Source: Rodentibacter caecimuris (GTDB taxonomy: Bacteria > Pseudomonadota > Gammaproteobacteria > Enterobacterales > Pasteurellaceae). From it: a DNA stretch of 64,000 nt. The position numbers and the translations under genes are program-made. The stretch is from the NCBI GenBank assembly GCA_001998905.1, contig MLAA01000040.1, forward strand, positions 19,774-83,773. Reading direction: 5' to 3'. Position 1 is the first letter of the stretch, and each line of letters starts with the position of its first letter. Under the pieces are notes generated by a model. It saw only the letters and a program-made list of their open reading frames with translations. It had not been told where the DNA came from and did no database searches. This document shows positions 37,561 through 47,839 of this stretch, piece by piece.

Positions 37561-39618
37561 ATGAGTTACCAAGTTTTAGCCAGAAAGTGGAGACCGAAAA
37601 CCTTTTCCGATGTTGTGGGACAAGAACCCGTTTTAGCAGCATTAGCCAATGGTTTACGGCAACATCGCTTACATCATGCTTATTTATTTTCGGGTACTAG
37701 AGGGGTTGGAAAAACTTCTATTGCCCGTTTATTCGCGAAGGGGTTGAACTGCATAAATAATGGAATAACTGCTGATCCTTGTGGGGAATGCGAACATTGT
37801 AAAGCTATTGAAGAAGGGCATTTTATTGATTTAATTGAAATTGATGCCGCTTCTCGTACTAAAGTGGAAGATACCCGAGAATTATTGGATAACGTGCAAT
37901 ATAAACCAGTACAAGGACGTTATAAAGTATATCTGATTGATGAAGTGCATATGCTTTCTCGTCATTCTTTTAATGCATTATTGAAAACATTGGAAGAACC
38001 ACCTGAGTACGTTAAATTCCTATTGGCGACTACGGATCCACAGAAATTGCCTATTACTATTTTGTCTCGTTGTATGCAGTTTCATCTAAAAGCTTTGGAG
38101 CAGGCACAAATTAGCCGACATCTTGAATATATTCTTAGTCAAGAACATATTCCTTTTGAACATTTGGCATTGGAAAAATTGGCAAAAGCGGCACAGGGCA
38201 GTATTCGGGATAGTTTAAGCCTTACGGATCAAGCTATTGCTATGAGTAACGGCAATATACGTCTTGATATTGTGAATACAATGTTAGGTTTACTTGATGA
38301 TAGTCAGCCGATTGATATTTTATATGCGTTGCAACAAGGTAACGGTGAATCCTTAATGAATGCACTACAATCCGTTGCTGAACAAGGTAGCGATTGGGAT
38401 GAATTATTGGGGGCGATTGCTGAAAATCTGCATAAAATTGCGATGTTGCAATTATTACCAACGCCCCAACAGAGCGAAGATAGTCATCTTGATTTTTTGG
38501 CTAAACATATTGCACCGGAAGATGTACAGTTTTTCTATCAAATTATAATTTCAGGTCGAAAAGAACTCTTTCTTGCACCAAGTCCTCGAATTGGTGCAGA
38601 GATGACATTATTGAGGGCATTGGCATTTCACCCAAAGTTCCTAACGGCAACACAAAATAAGCATTCTAACGTTCAAAGTGCGGTCGAAACCTCACCTAAA
38701 TATGTGGATATGCCTGTGTTGTCGCAAACTATCAAAGCAAATTATGCAGCTCAACCGAAATCTTCAGGAGCTGGAGTAGATAAATTTTCTCCCCTTTCGG
38801 CAGATTCAAGCTTATCTGGCTTAGCCGCCTTAGATGCACTCAATCATTTACAACAGCTAGAAGAATCGGAAAAACAGCAACATAGGCAAGAGCAAAGCAA
38901 AATGGTTGCTGAAACATTAGCTAAAATATCAGCAGAAACTGCGCCAAAAATGACTGAGCTTCCTGTGCGAGAAATGACGCCGCCGAAGAAACGACAGCCC
39001 CTTTCCACATCAGTTTCATCGAAGAGGTTACAAGCTCAATTAGAAAAAGTACAAAATTCTCAGCAAGATAAGGCAGAGTTGGAAGAGGAAGAGCAAGAAT
39101 TAGCACAAGTGGATTATCAATGGGAATGGCGTAATCCAGAATTGGCAAAAGTGGATACGGGTATTAGACCTTCTGAGATTAAATTGGCAATTCTCAATCA
39201 AACACCTGAATTGAAGAATAAAATTTTGGCAATCGTTCGACAAAAAGATCAATGGGCGGATATTGTTGAACGAAGCGGAATAGGTGGTTTTACCAGAGAA
39301 TTAGCATTGAACTGTTTTATTTTAGAACAAAATGAGTCTCAAATGATATTAGGTATTCATTCGAAATATCATTATCTGCAGCAAGAGCAGAATCTTAATA
39401 ATCTTGCTGAGGCATTAGAGCGGCTATATGAAAAACCGATAACATTACAAATAAAGCAAGATGATCGTGAGATTTTAACCCCTGCATTATATCAGCAAAA
39501 CGTATATCAAGAACTACGTCAACAGGCACAGCAAGCATTGCAGAATGATGCGAAAATTCGGTTATTACAAAAAGAGCTTGCTGCAAAGTTGGATCTTGAA
39601 AGTATTCAACCGGTCTAA
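37561..39618 (+). CDS. dnaX: DNA polymerase III subunits tau/gamma
   Basis: This 685-residue clamp-loader ATPase loads the sliding clamp and organises the replisome. Walker A GTRGVGKTSIARLFAKGLNC, a zinc-binding site with CGECEHC, and Walker B LIDEVHMLS followed by FNALLKTLEEPP are intact. A C-terminal tau extension (from about 370) holds proline- and glutamine-rich spacer and the polymerase/DnaB-binding domains. I looked for the A AAA AAG slippery site that makes gamma in E. coli and did not see it in the corresponding part, so gamma may not be made by that mechanism here. Follows apt. Confidence 0.96.
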   Translation: MSYQVLARKWRPKTFSDVVGQEPVLAALANGLRQHRLHHAYLFSGTRGVGKTSIARLFAKGLNCINNGITADPCGECEHCKAIEEGHFIDLIEIDAASRTKVEDTRELLDNVQYKPVQGRYKVYLIDEVHMLSRHSFNALLKTLEEPPEYVKFLLATTDPQKLPITILSRCMQFHLKALEQAQISRHLEYILSQEHIPFEHLALEKLAKAAQGSIRDSLSLTDQAIAMSNGNIRLDIVNTMLGLLDDSQPIDILYALQQGNGESLMNALQSVAEQGSDWDELLGAIAENLHKIAMLQLLPTPQQSEDSHLDFLAKHIAPEDVQFFYQIIISGRKELFLAPSPRIGAEMTLLRALAFHPKFLTATQNKHSNVQSAVETSPKYVDMPVLSQTIKANYAAQPKSSGAGVDKFSPLSADSSLSGLAALDALNHLQQLEESEKQQHRQEQSKMVAETLAKISAETAPKMTELPVREMTPPKKRQPLSTSVSSKRLQAQLEKVQNSQQDKAELEEEEQELAQVDYQWEWRNPELAKVDTGIRPSEIKLAILNQTPELKNKILAIVRQKDQWADIVERSGIGGFTRELALNCFILEQNESQMILGIHSKYHYLQQEQNLNNLAEALERLYEKPITLQIKQDDREILTPALYQQNVYQELRQQAQQALQNDAKIRLLQKELAAKLDLESIQPV

Positions 39619-39731
39619 TTCAGATTATATTTATATAATCAAATCATCTATTAAATAATCTTTAATTCTTTTCAATCATAAACGATTGCTTTCTATAATG
39701 GTTGCCATTCGGCAAAGTAAAGAGGAAAGCA

Positions 39732-40391
39732 ATGAATTGGCAATATATTTGGTCAGTCTTACCTAAATTCGGTGAAGCTGCATTAATGACGCTTCAGCTA
39801 TCATTTTGGGGGATTTTGTTCTCTTTTATTATCGGTTTATTATGTGCTATTGTGATAGTTTATCAGCTCAACGTCTTGATTTTCCCAGTCCGTTTCTATA
39901 TTGAGCTTTCGCGCAACACCCCTTTGCTGATTCAAGTTTTTTTCCTGTATTTCGGTTTATCAAAACTGGGTATTAAATTAGACGGTTTTACTTGTGCAGT
40001 TCTAGGATTGGCTTTCTTAGGCGGTAGTTATATGTCGGAAGCAATAAGAGGCGGTTTACAATCAATTTCCAAAGGACAGATTGAATCGGCATTGAGTATC
40101 GGGCTAACTCCGTTTCAGGCATTTCGTTATGTTATTTTTCCACAAGCTCTTTCAGTCTCTATCCCAGCAATTGGTGCAAATTGCTTATTTTTAATTAAAG
40201 AAACCTCTGTAGTCAGCGCCATTGCTATTGCCGAGTTGATGTTTATGGCAAAAGAAATTATCGGTATGGACTATAAAACTAATGAAGCTTTATTTTTACT
40301 GGTTGTTTTTTACTTACTGATTTTATTACCGATATCGTTATGGATTAGGTATTTAGAACGTCGTACGAGGAAAGCAAAGTATGGGATTTAA
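39732..40391 (+). CDS. Polar amino acid ABC transporter permease, first subunit
   Basis: This 219-residue membrane protein is of the HisM/GlnP-like permease family. It has several hydrophobic helices and the segment GGLQSISKGQIESALSIGLTPFQAFRYVIFPQAL, which holds the conserved ATPase-binding EAA loop. I chose ATG 39732 with GAGGAAAGC just before it over a start 30 bases upstream. The second permease gene overlaps its end by 11 bases, so they are coupled and form a heterodimer. The amino acid carried is not known; cysteine/cystine, glutamate and aspartate are candidates of this type. Confidence 0.88.
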   Translation: MNWQYIWSVLPKFGEAALMTLQLSFWGILFSFIIGLLCAIVIVYQLNVLIFPVRFYIELSRNTPLLIQVFFLYFGLSKLGIKLDGFTCAVLGLAFLGGSYMSEAIRGGLQSISKGQIESALSIGLTPFQAFRYVIFPQALSVSIPAIGANCLFLIKETSVVSAIAIAELMFMAKEIIGMDYKTNEALFLLVVFYLLILLPISLWIRYLERRTRKAKYGI

Positions 40392-41049
40392 CATTTTATT
40401 GGAAGGAACCAATCTTGAACGCTTATTCGGCGGCTTGTGGATTACGGCTAAAGTGTCTTTTGTTTCAGTGTCTTCTGCCTGTGTTCTAGGTATCATATTT
40501 GGTCTTTCTATGACCTCTAAACATTTTTTAATTAAATCTATAAGCCGTTTTTATCTTGAATTCGTGCGGGTTATACCTTTATTGGTACTATTGTTTGTTG
40601 GTTATTTTGGTATTGCAAAATGGTTTAATACTCATTTAAGTGGTATTACGGTTTGTATTCTAGTGTTTATTTTCTGGGGAACCGCTGAAATGGGGGATCT
40701 GGTTAGGGGAGCACTGACTTCTATTGAGCAGCATCAAAGGGACTCTGCTTACGCATTGGGACTGACTAAATACCAAACGTTTATTTATGTGCTATTACCG
40801 CAAAGTTTAAAGCGCGTAACACCTGGTGTGATTAATTTGTTTACTAGAATGATCAAAACCAGTTCATTGACAATGTTAATCGGTGTTATAGAAGTTATTA
40901 AAGTAGGACAGCAAATTATAGAAGTATCGTTATTTCGTGAGCCGACAGCGGCTTTATGGATTTATGGAGGCATTTTTATGTTGTATTTTGCGATCTGTTA
41001 TCCACTATCATTATTTGCAGGTTATTTGGAAAATCGTTGGGAAAAATAA
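40381..41049 (+). CDS. Polar amino acid ABC transporter permease, second subunit
   Basis: This 222-residue permease is paralogous to the one before it, with [33 protein letters not shown] as its EAA loop. It begins inside the end of the previous gene (11-base overlap). The two permeases, the ATPase at 41061 and the lipoprotein receptor at 41809 make a full importer. H. influenzae has a similar amino acid importer (HI1078-HI1080), from memory. Confidence 0.88.
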   Translation: MGFNILLEGTNLERLFGGLWITAKVSFVSVSSACVLGIIFGLSMTSKHFLIKSISRFYLEFVRVIPLLVLLFVGYFGIAKWFNTHLSGITVCILVFIFWGTAEMGDLVRGALTSIEQHQRDSAYALGLTKYQTFIYVLLPQSLKRVTPGVINLFTRMIKTSSLTMLIGVIEVIKVGQQIIEVSLFREPTAALWIYGGIFMLYFAICYPLSLFAGYLENRWEK

Positions 41050-41060
41050 AGGATCAGAAA

Positions 41061-41825
41061 GTGGCATTATTAGAAGTGAAAGATTTAGTGAAAAGCTACG
41101 GAAAAACGACTGCGCTTCGGGGAATTAATTTATCCGTCGAAAAGGGGGAAGTCGTAGTTATTCTCGGTCCTTCAGGTTGTGGAAAAAGTACATTTTTACG
41201 TTGTATTAACGGATTGGAAGAAATAAAGATCGGTCAAATTTTTTTACAAAATAGTGGGGTGCTTGGGCAAGATATAAGCTGGGTTGACGTAAGACAACGC
41301 ATTGGTATGGTATTCCAAAGTTATGAACTTTTTTCTCATTTATCAGTGATTGATAATATTCTACTTGGTCCTTTGAAAGTACAAAAACGTTCACGACAAG
41401 AAGCGGAACAACAAGCGGATCAATTATTGAAGCGAGTAGGGCTATTTGAACGTAAAAATGCGTATCCGAGAGAATTATCTGGAGGACAAAAACAACGTAT
41501 CGCGATTATACGCTCATTATGTATGAATCCGGATATTATGTTATTTGATGAAGTTACCGCCGCATTAGATCCTGAAATGGTACGAGAAGTACTGGAGGTG
41601 ATTTTAAGTTTAGCAAAAGAAGGAATGACAATGTTGATTGTTACTCATGAAATGTCTTTTGCCCGTCAAGTTGCCGATCGTATTGTTTTTATGGACGGTG
41701 GAAATATTATTGAACAAAGTACACCTGCACAATTTTTTTGTAATCCGGTTACGGATCGAGCAAAAACATTTTTAAATATCTTAAATTACGAACCAAGAGG
41801 AACTAACTATGAACAAAACATTTAA
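41061..41825 (+). CDS. Polar amino acid ABC transporter ATP-binding protein
   Basis: This 254-residue ATPase has Walker [14 protein letters not shown], signature [15 protein letters not shown] and Walker [16 protein letters not shown] start it at GTG 41061 ([14 protein letters not shown]) because AAAGGA lies 8 bases upstream and an ATG at 40956 would put most of the previous gene inside it. The ATPase domain is complete from this start. It powers the two permeases upstream. Its end overlaps the binding-protein gene by 17 bases. Confidence 0.9.
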   Translation: MALLEVKDLVKSYGKTTALRGINLSVEKGEVVVILGPSGCGKSTFLRCINGLEEIKIGQIFLQNSGVLGQDISWVDVRQRIGMVFQSYELFSHLSVIDNILLGPLKVQKRSRQEAEQQADQLLKRVGLFERKNAYPRELSGGQKQRIAIIRSLCMNPDIMLFDEVTAALDPEMVREVLEVILSLAKEGMTMLIVTHEMSFARQVADRIVFMDGGNIIEQSTPAQFFCNPVTDRAKTFLNILNYEPRGTNYEQNI

Positions 41826-42657
41826 AAAATTGACCGCACTTTTATCGACATTAGTATTTACATTAGGATTAAGCGCGTGTAACGAAAAGGAAAGTAATGT
41901 TTCGCCTGTTTCAAATATTGAAAAGTTACAACAAGCAGATAAAGTTCGCATCGGTATATTTAGTGATAAGCCCCCCTTCGGTTATATAGATAGCCAAGGG
42001 AAAAGCCAAGGTTTTGATGTAGAAATTGCTAAGGTAATCACTAAAGATCTATTAGGTGATGAAAACAAAGTACAGTATGTGTTAGTCGAAGCTGCAAATC
42101 GAGTCGAATATTTGCAATCGGATAAGGTTGATATTATTTTAGCTAACTTCACTGTTACTCCGAGTCGTAGAGAAGTGGTCGATTTTGCTAAACCCTATAT
42201 GAAGGTAGCATTAGGTATTGTTTCTAAAAACGGTTCACCTATTACTGATCTGAGCCAACTGGAAGGAAAGACATTGCTAGTTAATAAAGGGACAACGGCT
42301 GATGTTTATTTCAGCAAAAATTACCCAAATATTAAATTATTAAAATTCGAACAAAATACAGAAACTTTTGAAGCTTTGCGTGATGGGAGAGGGGAGGCAT
42401 TAGCGCACGACAATACGTTATTATTTGCTTGGGCAAAAGAAAATCCGGAGTTTACCGTGGGTATTAAAAATTTAGGTGAGCAGGATTTTATTGCACCAGC
42501 AGTGAAAAAAGGTAACACCGAACTATTAAATTGGTTAAATATTGAACTTGAGAAGTTAGGAAGAAAGGGAATACTTACACAAGCCTATCAAAAAACCTTA
42601 TTACCGGTTTATGGAGATAGTATCAATGAAAAAGATGTAGTAGTCGACTATCAATAA
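41809..42657 (+). CDS. Amino acid ABC transporter substrate-binding lipoprotein
   Basis: This 282-residue solute-binding protein has a lipoprotein signal with lipobox LSAC at about Cys25 ([10 protein letters not shown]), so it is anchored to the cytoplasmic membrane or outer membrane rather than freely periplasmic. The mature domain is family 3 (HisJ/GlnH-like): [19 protein letters not shown], then [21 protein letters not shown], where the Arg binds the ligand carboxylate. It begins 17 bases inside the ATPase gene. An uptake signal lies in the signal-peptide coding region (near 41829). Confidence 0.9.
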   Translation: MNKTFKKLTALLSTLVFTLGLSACNEKESNVSPVSNIEKLQQADKVRIGIFSDKPPFGYIDSQGKSQGFDVEIAKVITKDLLGDENKVQYVLVEAANRVEYLQSDKVDIILANFTVTPSRREVVDFAKPYMKVALGIVSKNGSPITDLSQLEGKTLLVNKGTTADVYFSKNYPNIKLLKFEQNTETFEALRDGRGEALAHDNTLLFAWAKENPEFTVGIKNLGEQDFIAPAVKKGNTELLNWLNIELEKLGRKGILTQAYQKTLLPVYGDSINEKDVVVDYQ

Positions 42658-42673
42658 TTATCTGTGAATAATA

Positions 42674-42706
42674 GAAAAACCTGATTTATGTTCAGGTTTT
42701 TCTTAT
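42674..42706. terminator. Bidirectional terminator after amino acid ABC operon
   Basis: An 11-bp perfect stem (42674-42684 with 42692-42702, 7-base loop) has a short T-rich stretch on each side, between convergent genes. Confidence 0.8.
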
Positions 42707-42716
42707 TGTAAGAATA

Positions 42717-43382
42717 TTATTCTTCAATTAGTATTGGATAGAATTTGATAAAATCAGGCAAACGAAAGGCTTTAGTGAAGACTAAAGCATATTTTGAAGA
42801 ACTCGCATTGTCCGTAATAAAGATTGAATCCGGAATTTGCTCGTCTAATCCAAAACGCCATGGATAATCACCTTGGCGAATAATAAAGTAATCGTTTTTG
42901 AGGTCAAAAGGTCCGTTAAATTCTTCTCCGTTATAAATAAAATGGTTTTGTTTAGGTGGGACAGGAAGGATGTCTCCATAGTTGATATTCCAAAAAATAT
43001 AATTTGAGCCAGTCGGATTTAAAATTGATCGATTGGTTTTTTCTTTTTGATTGAATTCAATCGTTTTACCTTCTTGTAACACTAAGGTATGCTTACCTGG
43101 TTCAATAATTAGTTTCTTTGTTGAGTTTGGCGCAAGTATTATTTCTTGCCCATCTAACTTAAAACTGATCTTTTCCATTGTCGGGTTATCGGCATACACC
43201 ACATTTTTATCATACCAAGCACTTAGTTGACGGGCATCTGTTGGTGAGTATTTCTCGACAAGATTAACCACAAAATTAGTTTTTCCGTCATCTGCAGTTT
43301 CACTGGTTTCTGAACCTTGTAAAAAAACAATCGTAGCACCAATAGCACTAATAATTAGTAAAGTGAAAAATTTTTTCATCAT
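42717..43382 (-). CDS. Hypothetical protein with N-terminal membrane anchor
   Basis: This 221-residue protein has one N-terminal hydrophobic segment (MMKKFFTLLIISAIGATIVFLQ) acting as anchor or uncleaved signal. The rest is soluble with many Asp, Lys and Tyr residues and is probably periplasmic. I recognise no domain. I start at ATG 43382 with a GAGAAA site upstream; an upstream TTG would overlap the next gene. It follows ygdD on the same strand and may be co-transcribed. Confidence 0.65.
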   Translation of the reverse strand: MMKKFFTLLIISAIGATIVFLQGSETSETADDGKTNFVVNLVEKYSPTDARQLSAWYDKNVVYADNPTMEKISFKLDGQEIILAPNSTKKLIIEPGKHTLVLQEGKTIEFNQKEKTNRSILNPTGSNYIFWNINYGDILPVPPKQNHFIYNGEEFNGPFDLKNDYFIIRQGDYPWRFGLDEQIPDSIFITDNASSSKYALVFTKAFRLPDFIKFYPILIEE

Positions 43383-43389
43383 ATTTTCT

Positions 43390-43797
43390 CTAGTCAATTG
43401 GAGTAAAGAGCTGATTTTTGAGTAAGATATAAATTAACCCAGACCAACCTATCAAAAATAGAACTCCGCCTATTGGCGTAACCCAGACTAAATTTTGGCT
43501 GACGCCTAATGCAACAGCGTATAAGCTACCGCTAAAGCATAAAATACCGCTACTCCAACTTATAGCAATAAAATTTAGCATTTTATTAGTCGATGAGGAG
43601 CGGGCTGGAATAAGATATTGAAATAGTCCCAGTGAAAGTAGAGCTACACTATGAAACATCTGGTATTTCAATCCTTTATCAATCCAAGTTAACGCGATAG
43701 TTGAAAGATTTTTTTCTAAAACGTGAGCGGCAAAAGCGCCGAATGCTACGCAAAAAAAGCCGTTTATGGCAGAAAATAAAAGCCATTTATTCTTCAT
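43390..43797 (-). CDS. ygdD: DUF423 membrane protein (YgdD-type)
   Basis: This 135-residue membrane protein has four hydrophobic helices. The start AINGFFCVAFGAFAAHVLE and GLKYQMFHSVALL, SGSLYAVALG segments match the DUF423 family. Function is unknown. It sits upstream of the unrecognised 42717-43382 gene. The gene is intact and of normal length. Confidence 0.8.
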   Translation of the reverse strand: MKNKWLLFSAINGFFCVAFGAFAAHVLEKNLSTIALTWIDKGLKYQMFHSVALLSLGLFQYLIPARSSSTNKMLNFIAISWSSGILCFSGSLYAVALGVSQNLVWVTPIGGVLFLIGWSGLIYILLKNQLFTPID

Positions 43798-43862
43798 TTT
43801 TGTTCCTTTAAATTCTTTATCAGTACTGTCTTAGTCAAGTATAGCAGAACGATGTTACTATT

Positions 43863-44728
43863 CTAAGCTGGATATAGATAATTCTTGTTAAAGTGTTTAT
43901 TAGCCGTCTCCATATTTTCCAACCAGGCTTGAATTTTGGCTTCGGTTTTCTTTTCGTTATAGCCAAGAGTTGGAAAGAGGCTAAAGTGGTAGAACCATGC
44001 TAGATAATCTAACCAAATTCATTTTTCTTTTTTAAAGTAATGGGCGTATTGTGCATTACCATCGAGGCTTTGTAGGTAATCAACAATAAAGTCCTTGAGT
44101 TGCTCATTTTGGTATTCACATACTGGTCTTTATGTACCTAAAGGAACTTCAACTTTTTTATTACTATAAGGATTTTTATGAAGGATAGTGAAAATAAGGC
44201 TGCCCAATGCTTCACGGTACATCTATGAATGATGAACATAATCAGCTTTTGGCAGTTGTCTTTTAATGAGGCGGGATATTGCTTAATATAAAAGCGATCC
44301 CACCACAAAAAATAAATTAGGCGACGACGACTATCGATACGTACCGGACGCCATTTAGGTAACATAAGCAGAGCAAACCCAAAAAATCGGGAACAGGATA
44401 TAGAACCCGCCTCGGTATATTCTATGTCCATGTATAGTCAACATTTCAGCTTTGTATATTTCATATTCATTGGGTATGATTTTCCCTAACGCTTTATAAG
44501 TATCCAGTATTTCATTGTTTGGATAATGCCCAATTAACTGATATTGCTAGCTGAATATCAGTAAACATCCCTTTTTGTAAAAGAACATCATAGAGAGTGA
44601 TTGCTGTTACAATTAAAAACCACGAGTACAGTAAATTCGCTTTTAAATGTCCGCAGTTGTAACGACTGATTTCAATGATTCCATTACCTAGTGGTTTAAT
44701 ATTATGTGAGACCATATTGGCGCGTCAT
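43863..44728 (-). pseudogene. Decayed gene, unidentified, with frameshifts and in-frame stops
   Basis: Read on the minus strand, several frames in turn look like real protein. An initial part (44715 down to 44512) has hydrophobic segments in LLYSWFLIVTAITLYDVLLQ. A middle part (from 44431) reads LLMLPKWRPVRIDSRRRLIYFLWWDRFYIKQYP. The last part reads EYQNEQLKDFIVDYLQSLDG, then WLDYLAWFYHFSLFPTLGYNEKK, ending at a stop at 43863-43865, but with two in-frame stops (TAA and TGA) earlier. At least two frame changes are needed to join these parts. The original protein was perhaps 280 residues, with membrane segments near the start. I cannot name the family. It lacks uptake signals. Confidence 0.65.
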
Positions 44729-44905
44729 TAATATATCCCCTCTAATACGAGGTCTCCTTCAAAATACTCCGAATTATGTTTTTTTCAAAATGTCTCGGTT
44801 TTCTCACCTAGTTTAGGATATTTTACTCTTACAATTAAAAGATTTGTACGGGGGGCGGTAGTGCCCCTTCTAATTGACCGCTCTTTTGATGATGAGCGGT
44901 TGTGA
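44729..44905 (-). other. Remnant coding fragment and hairpins downstream of proA
   Basis: A minus-strand frame around 44716-44850 reads RTNLLIVRVKYPKLGEKTE, then, after one in-frame stop, KKHNSEYFEGDLVLEGIL. This looks like the end of a second decayed gene. Nearer proA, ACCGCTC/GAGCGGT (44877-44883 with 44894-44900) forms a hairpin, and GGGGC/GCCCC (44852-44856 with 44863-44867) forms another; one of these probably ends proA transcription. The first contains an uptake-signal variant (AAGAGCGGTC). Confidence 0.45.
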
Positions 44906-46162
44906 TCAAGTTCTTGAGGTATAGTCGCCGAAGCATACCCATTTGTAAGTAGTTAAGGCTTCTAGCCCCATTGGTCCGCGAGCGTGTAATTTTTGTGTAC
45001 TGACGGCAACCTCTGCGCCTAATCCGAATTGCGCGCCGTCGGTAAAACGAGTACTGGCATTGACATATACCGCAGCCGCATCTATTTGCGCAATAAATTG
45101 CTGGGCAAGTTGTTGTGAAGCTGTCAGAATACCTTCGGAATGTTGACTACCATATTGGCGGATATGCTGAATTGCCTGCTCAATATCCTCTACGAGGACA
45201 ACATTAAGATCTAATGAAAGCCATTCTTTATAAAGATCTTCTTCTTGTAATTCGCTAACATCGGCACCGATTTTACGTAAAAGCGAAAGTGCGGTCGATT
45301 TGGCGTGAATTTTTACATTTTTACTATTGAGCGTTTTGGCTAACTTTGGCAAAAATTCATCGGCAATGCTAGTTTGTATCAATAAAGTTTCGAGGGTATT
45401 ACAAGTGCTTGGACGTTGTGTTTTAGCATTTTCAATCACAGTCAAGGCTTTTTCCTGATCTGCGCTTTGTTCGACAAATATATGACAAACGCCGATTCCG
45501 CCAACAATAACTGGAATAGTAGAATGTTGTTTGCAAAGTTCGTGTAATCCAGCACCACCGCGAGGAATAATCATATCGACATAACGATCAAGCTTGAGTA
45601 ATTCCAATACGAGATGTCGGGAGGGATCGGTAATGGCTTGTACCGCAAATTTAGGTAGATTCGCTTGTTCTAAAGCTTGTTGGATCACTTCGATTAAAAC
45701 TTGATTAGAATATTGGGTTTCTTTACCTCCGCGTAAAATAACGGCATTGCCTGTTTTTAGACAGAGGGCAGCGACATCAATAGTTACATTAGGACGAGCT
45801 TCGTAAATGGTGCCGATTACGCCTAAAGGTACTCGTACTCGTTCAATTTTTAAGCCGGAATCTAGTATGCCACCGTCAATAATTTTGCCGACAGGATCAG
45901 TAAGAGAAGTAATATGGCGAACATCTGAGGCAATATTTTTTAAGCGTTCTTCAGTTAATAGTAATCGATCAATAATTGCCTCAGTTAAACCATTTTGCCG
46001 TGCGGTGGCTACATCTTTGGCATTAGCAGAGAGGATACGCTCTGCTTGTGATTCTAATTGAGTGGCAATGATAGATAAGGCTCGATTTTTGTCTTGTGCT
46101 GAAAGTTGTGAAAGTATAAAAGCGGCGTCTTTAGCCTGTTTTCCTATTTGTTCTAACATCAT
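44906..46162 (-). CDS. proA: Gamma-glutamyl phosphate reductase
   Basis: This 418-residue enzyme reduces gamma-glutamyl phosphate to the semialdehyde in proline synthesis. It has an aldehyde-dehydrogenase-like fold. The segment [22 protein letters not shown] and the catalytic Cys region, [13 protein letters not shown], are intact; [13 protein letters not shown] is the usual end. I start at ATG 46162 ([11 protein letters not shown]); a longer frame to 46261 would overlap the upstream gene. proB is not in the window. An uptake signal lies within it (near 45287). Confidence 0.95.
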   Translation of the reverse strand: MMLEQIGKQAKDAAFILSQLSAQDKNRALSIIATQLESQAERILSANAKDVATARQNGLTEAIIDRLLLTEERLKNIASDVRHITSLTDPVGKIIDGGILDSGLKIERVRVPLGVIGTIYEARPNVTIDVAALCLKTGNAVILRGGKETQYSNQVLIEVIQQALEQANLPKFAVQAITDPSRHLVLELLKLDRYVDMIIPRGGAGLHELCKQHSTIPVIVGGIGVCHIFVEQSADQEKALTVIENAKTQRPSTCNTLETLLIQTSIADEFLPKLAKTLNSKNVKIHAKSTALSLLRKIGADVSELQEEDLYKEWLSLDLNVVLVEDIEQAIQHIRQYGSQHSEGILTASQQLAQQFIAQIDAAAVYVNASTRFTDGAQFGLGAEVAVSTQKLHARGPMGLEALTTYKWVCFGDYTSRT

Positions 46163-46169
46163 TTTTGAC

Positions 46170-46832
46170 CTATTTGGTTTTTTTCGGTAGTTTGTCTTGA
46201 GGTTCGTTTTGTTGTTCTTGGTAATCGAATACCGGTAGTCCCCATTCAAAGTAAATAGCAAGTAGACGGATTAAAAATCCGCTGATTAATGTAATAATAA
46301 TCACTAAGTTCTGTGTGATATGGAGTTGTTGTAAACCGATATAAATACAAGTTGCCAATAATGCAACACTGGCATAAAGCTCTTTTTGGAAGACTAGCGG
46401 AATGCGGTTACAGAGTAAATCCCGTAACACACCACCAAAAGCGCCAGTGATGATAGCAGCTATACAGGCAATCGTAAATCCGTGCCCCATATCTAGAGCA
46501 ACTTGAGCGCCGATAATGGAGAATACTATCAGTCCAAGAGCGTCAAGAACTAGGAAAGTAGTATGGAAATAGCGGATAAAGTGGCGAATGAAGGGGGCGA
46601 TAAATACGGTTAGAATAGCGGCAGCGGCAACAATTAAGAAATATTCGGGATGTTTTACCCAACCGAGTGGATAATGCCCTAGTAATACATCTCTCACCGA
46701 ACCGCCGCCTATTGCAGTCATGGAAGCAATAATTACTACACCGAAAATATCCATTTTTTCCCTTCCGGCGGCAAGAGCGCCGGTAATTGCTTCGGCACTG
46801 ATTCCTATAATATAAAGAATGCTGAGTAACAT
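46170..46832 (-). CDS. TRIC-family membrane channel (UPF0126, YicG-type)
   Basis: This 220-residue membrane protein has about seven helices in two repeated units: [49 protein letters not shown] and a similar [22 protein letters not shown]. These match prokaryotic TRIC monovalent cation channels. An ATG at 46907 would add a hydrophobic N-terminus; the family usually starts at about [15 protein letters not shown], so I use 46832, with no good ribosome site for either. It precedes proA closely (7 bases), probably one transcript. Confidence 0.8.
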   Translation of the reverse strand: MLLSILYIIGISAEAITGALAAGREKMDIFGVVIIASMTAIGGGSVRDVLLGHYPLGWVKHPEYFLIVAAAAILTVFIAPFIRHFIRYFHTTFLVLDALGLIVFSIIGAQVALDMGHGFTIACIAAIITGAFGGVLRDLLCNRIPLVFQKELYASVALLATCIYIGLQQLHITQNLVIIITLISGFLIRLLAIYFEWGLPVFDYQEQQNEPQDKLPKKTK

Positions 46833-46934
46833 AGTGCAAATTATTGAAACTAAGAATGACGCATTGTAAAACAAAAACACCTTTAAAAGCGATCTCATTT
46901 TTTGCATAATGGGCGCTTTTAAATCGGGGGAATT

Positions 46935-47750
46935 ATGTCAGAACAACAATCCGCCTTATTGAAGGTGATTTTTCCATTATTGACGGTTACATTACTCACC
47001 GCGTTGGATTTTTTTATGTTATCCCAACAAATGCAAAATAAGGCCTTGCCGCATTTAGCAGTTGGTATTTTAGTCGCACAGTTATTGACGATTTTGATAT
47101 TTTTAAGAGGCGAGATTTGCCCCGGGCAACGAGGTCGTTTAATTCGAGTTCATCATTATTTGGCACTATATTGGGCATTTTGGTTCATTGCTAGCTTTTT
47201 TTCTACTTATCATTATGTTTTAACAGATATGTTGTGTATTTGTGGGCTATCCGTATGCTATTCCGTTTGGAAACAACCCCAACAGTTGGAAGCTCGTCAA
47301 GGATTTCTGACAATGGCGGCAATTATCGGTGGATTGGGTATTATTTGTTATATGATTTTGTTATGGAACCTACCGATTGAAGTATTGCCGCAATTTAATC
47401 CAGTCGCACAAGTATTAATCGGAATAGTGTTAGCTAATATAATGTTGATTAGCGCTCGTAGTCGCTTGCAAAATTGGATGGCATTGTTCCCGTTGTTTAT
47501 TATTTTCCTATTGGTGATTAATGCGTTGGTCGTCTTGCTGTATTTAATTTTTGCCATAGGGCAAAGTGCGGTCGGTTTGGAGATAGTTTTGGTTTATGGA
47601 ATTTATTTTGGCTCTCATTTAATGATTGCCGCAGTATTAATTTTGCATAGTTGGAAACAGTGGAAATTGAACTATAACAGTTTACTTATTTTGTTGTTTA
47701 TTAGTGCTTGTTTACCGATATGGTCTGTCATCGGTGCAAATTTAGTATAA
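46935..47750 (+). CDS. Integral membrane protein, unrecognised
   Basis: This 271-residue protein is highly hydrophobic, with about eight membrane helices. No signature motif is clear. Its size and helix count resemble the DmsC membrane anchor of DMSO reductase, but I do not see diagnostic residues, and no catalytic subunit lies nearby, so I leave it unnamed. It is divergent from the TRIC-like gene and is followed by miaB on the same strand. An uptake signal is embedded (near 47561). Confidence 0.6.
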   Translation: MSEQQSALLKVIFPLLTVTLLTALDFFMLSQQMQNKALPHLAVGILVAQLLTILIFLRGEICPGQRGRLIRVHHYLALYWAFWFIASFFSTYHYVLTDMLCICGLSVCYSVWKQPQQLEARQGFLTMAAIIGGLGIICYMILLWNLPIEVLPQFNPVAQVLIGIVLANIMLISARSRLQNWMALFPLFIIFLLVINALVVLLYLIFAIGQSAVGLEIVLVYGIYFGSHLMIAAVLILHSWKQWKLNYNSLLILLFISACLPIWSVIGANLV

Positions 47751-47839
47751 CTTAAAGTTAATTTTAGCTAGCTAGTTTTACTGCAAATCGGTAGAATGCT
47801 CGACTATTTTTTATTGGTTTATGATTCAAATTAAAAGCT

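Noticed and set aside
37561..39618. Programmed frameshift in dnaX
   Set aside because: I could not find the A AAA AAG heptamer in the region expected, so I do not annotate gamma.
44138..44715. Two separate small genes of 97 and 67 residues
   Set aside because: Continuation of protein-like sequence in other frames and in-frame stops downstream suggest one decayed gene.
46935..47750. Calling the membrane protein DmsC
   Set aside because: Only size and hydrophobicity agree; no dmsA or dmsB lies near.
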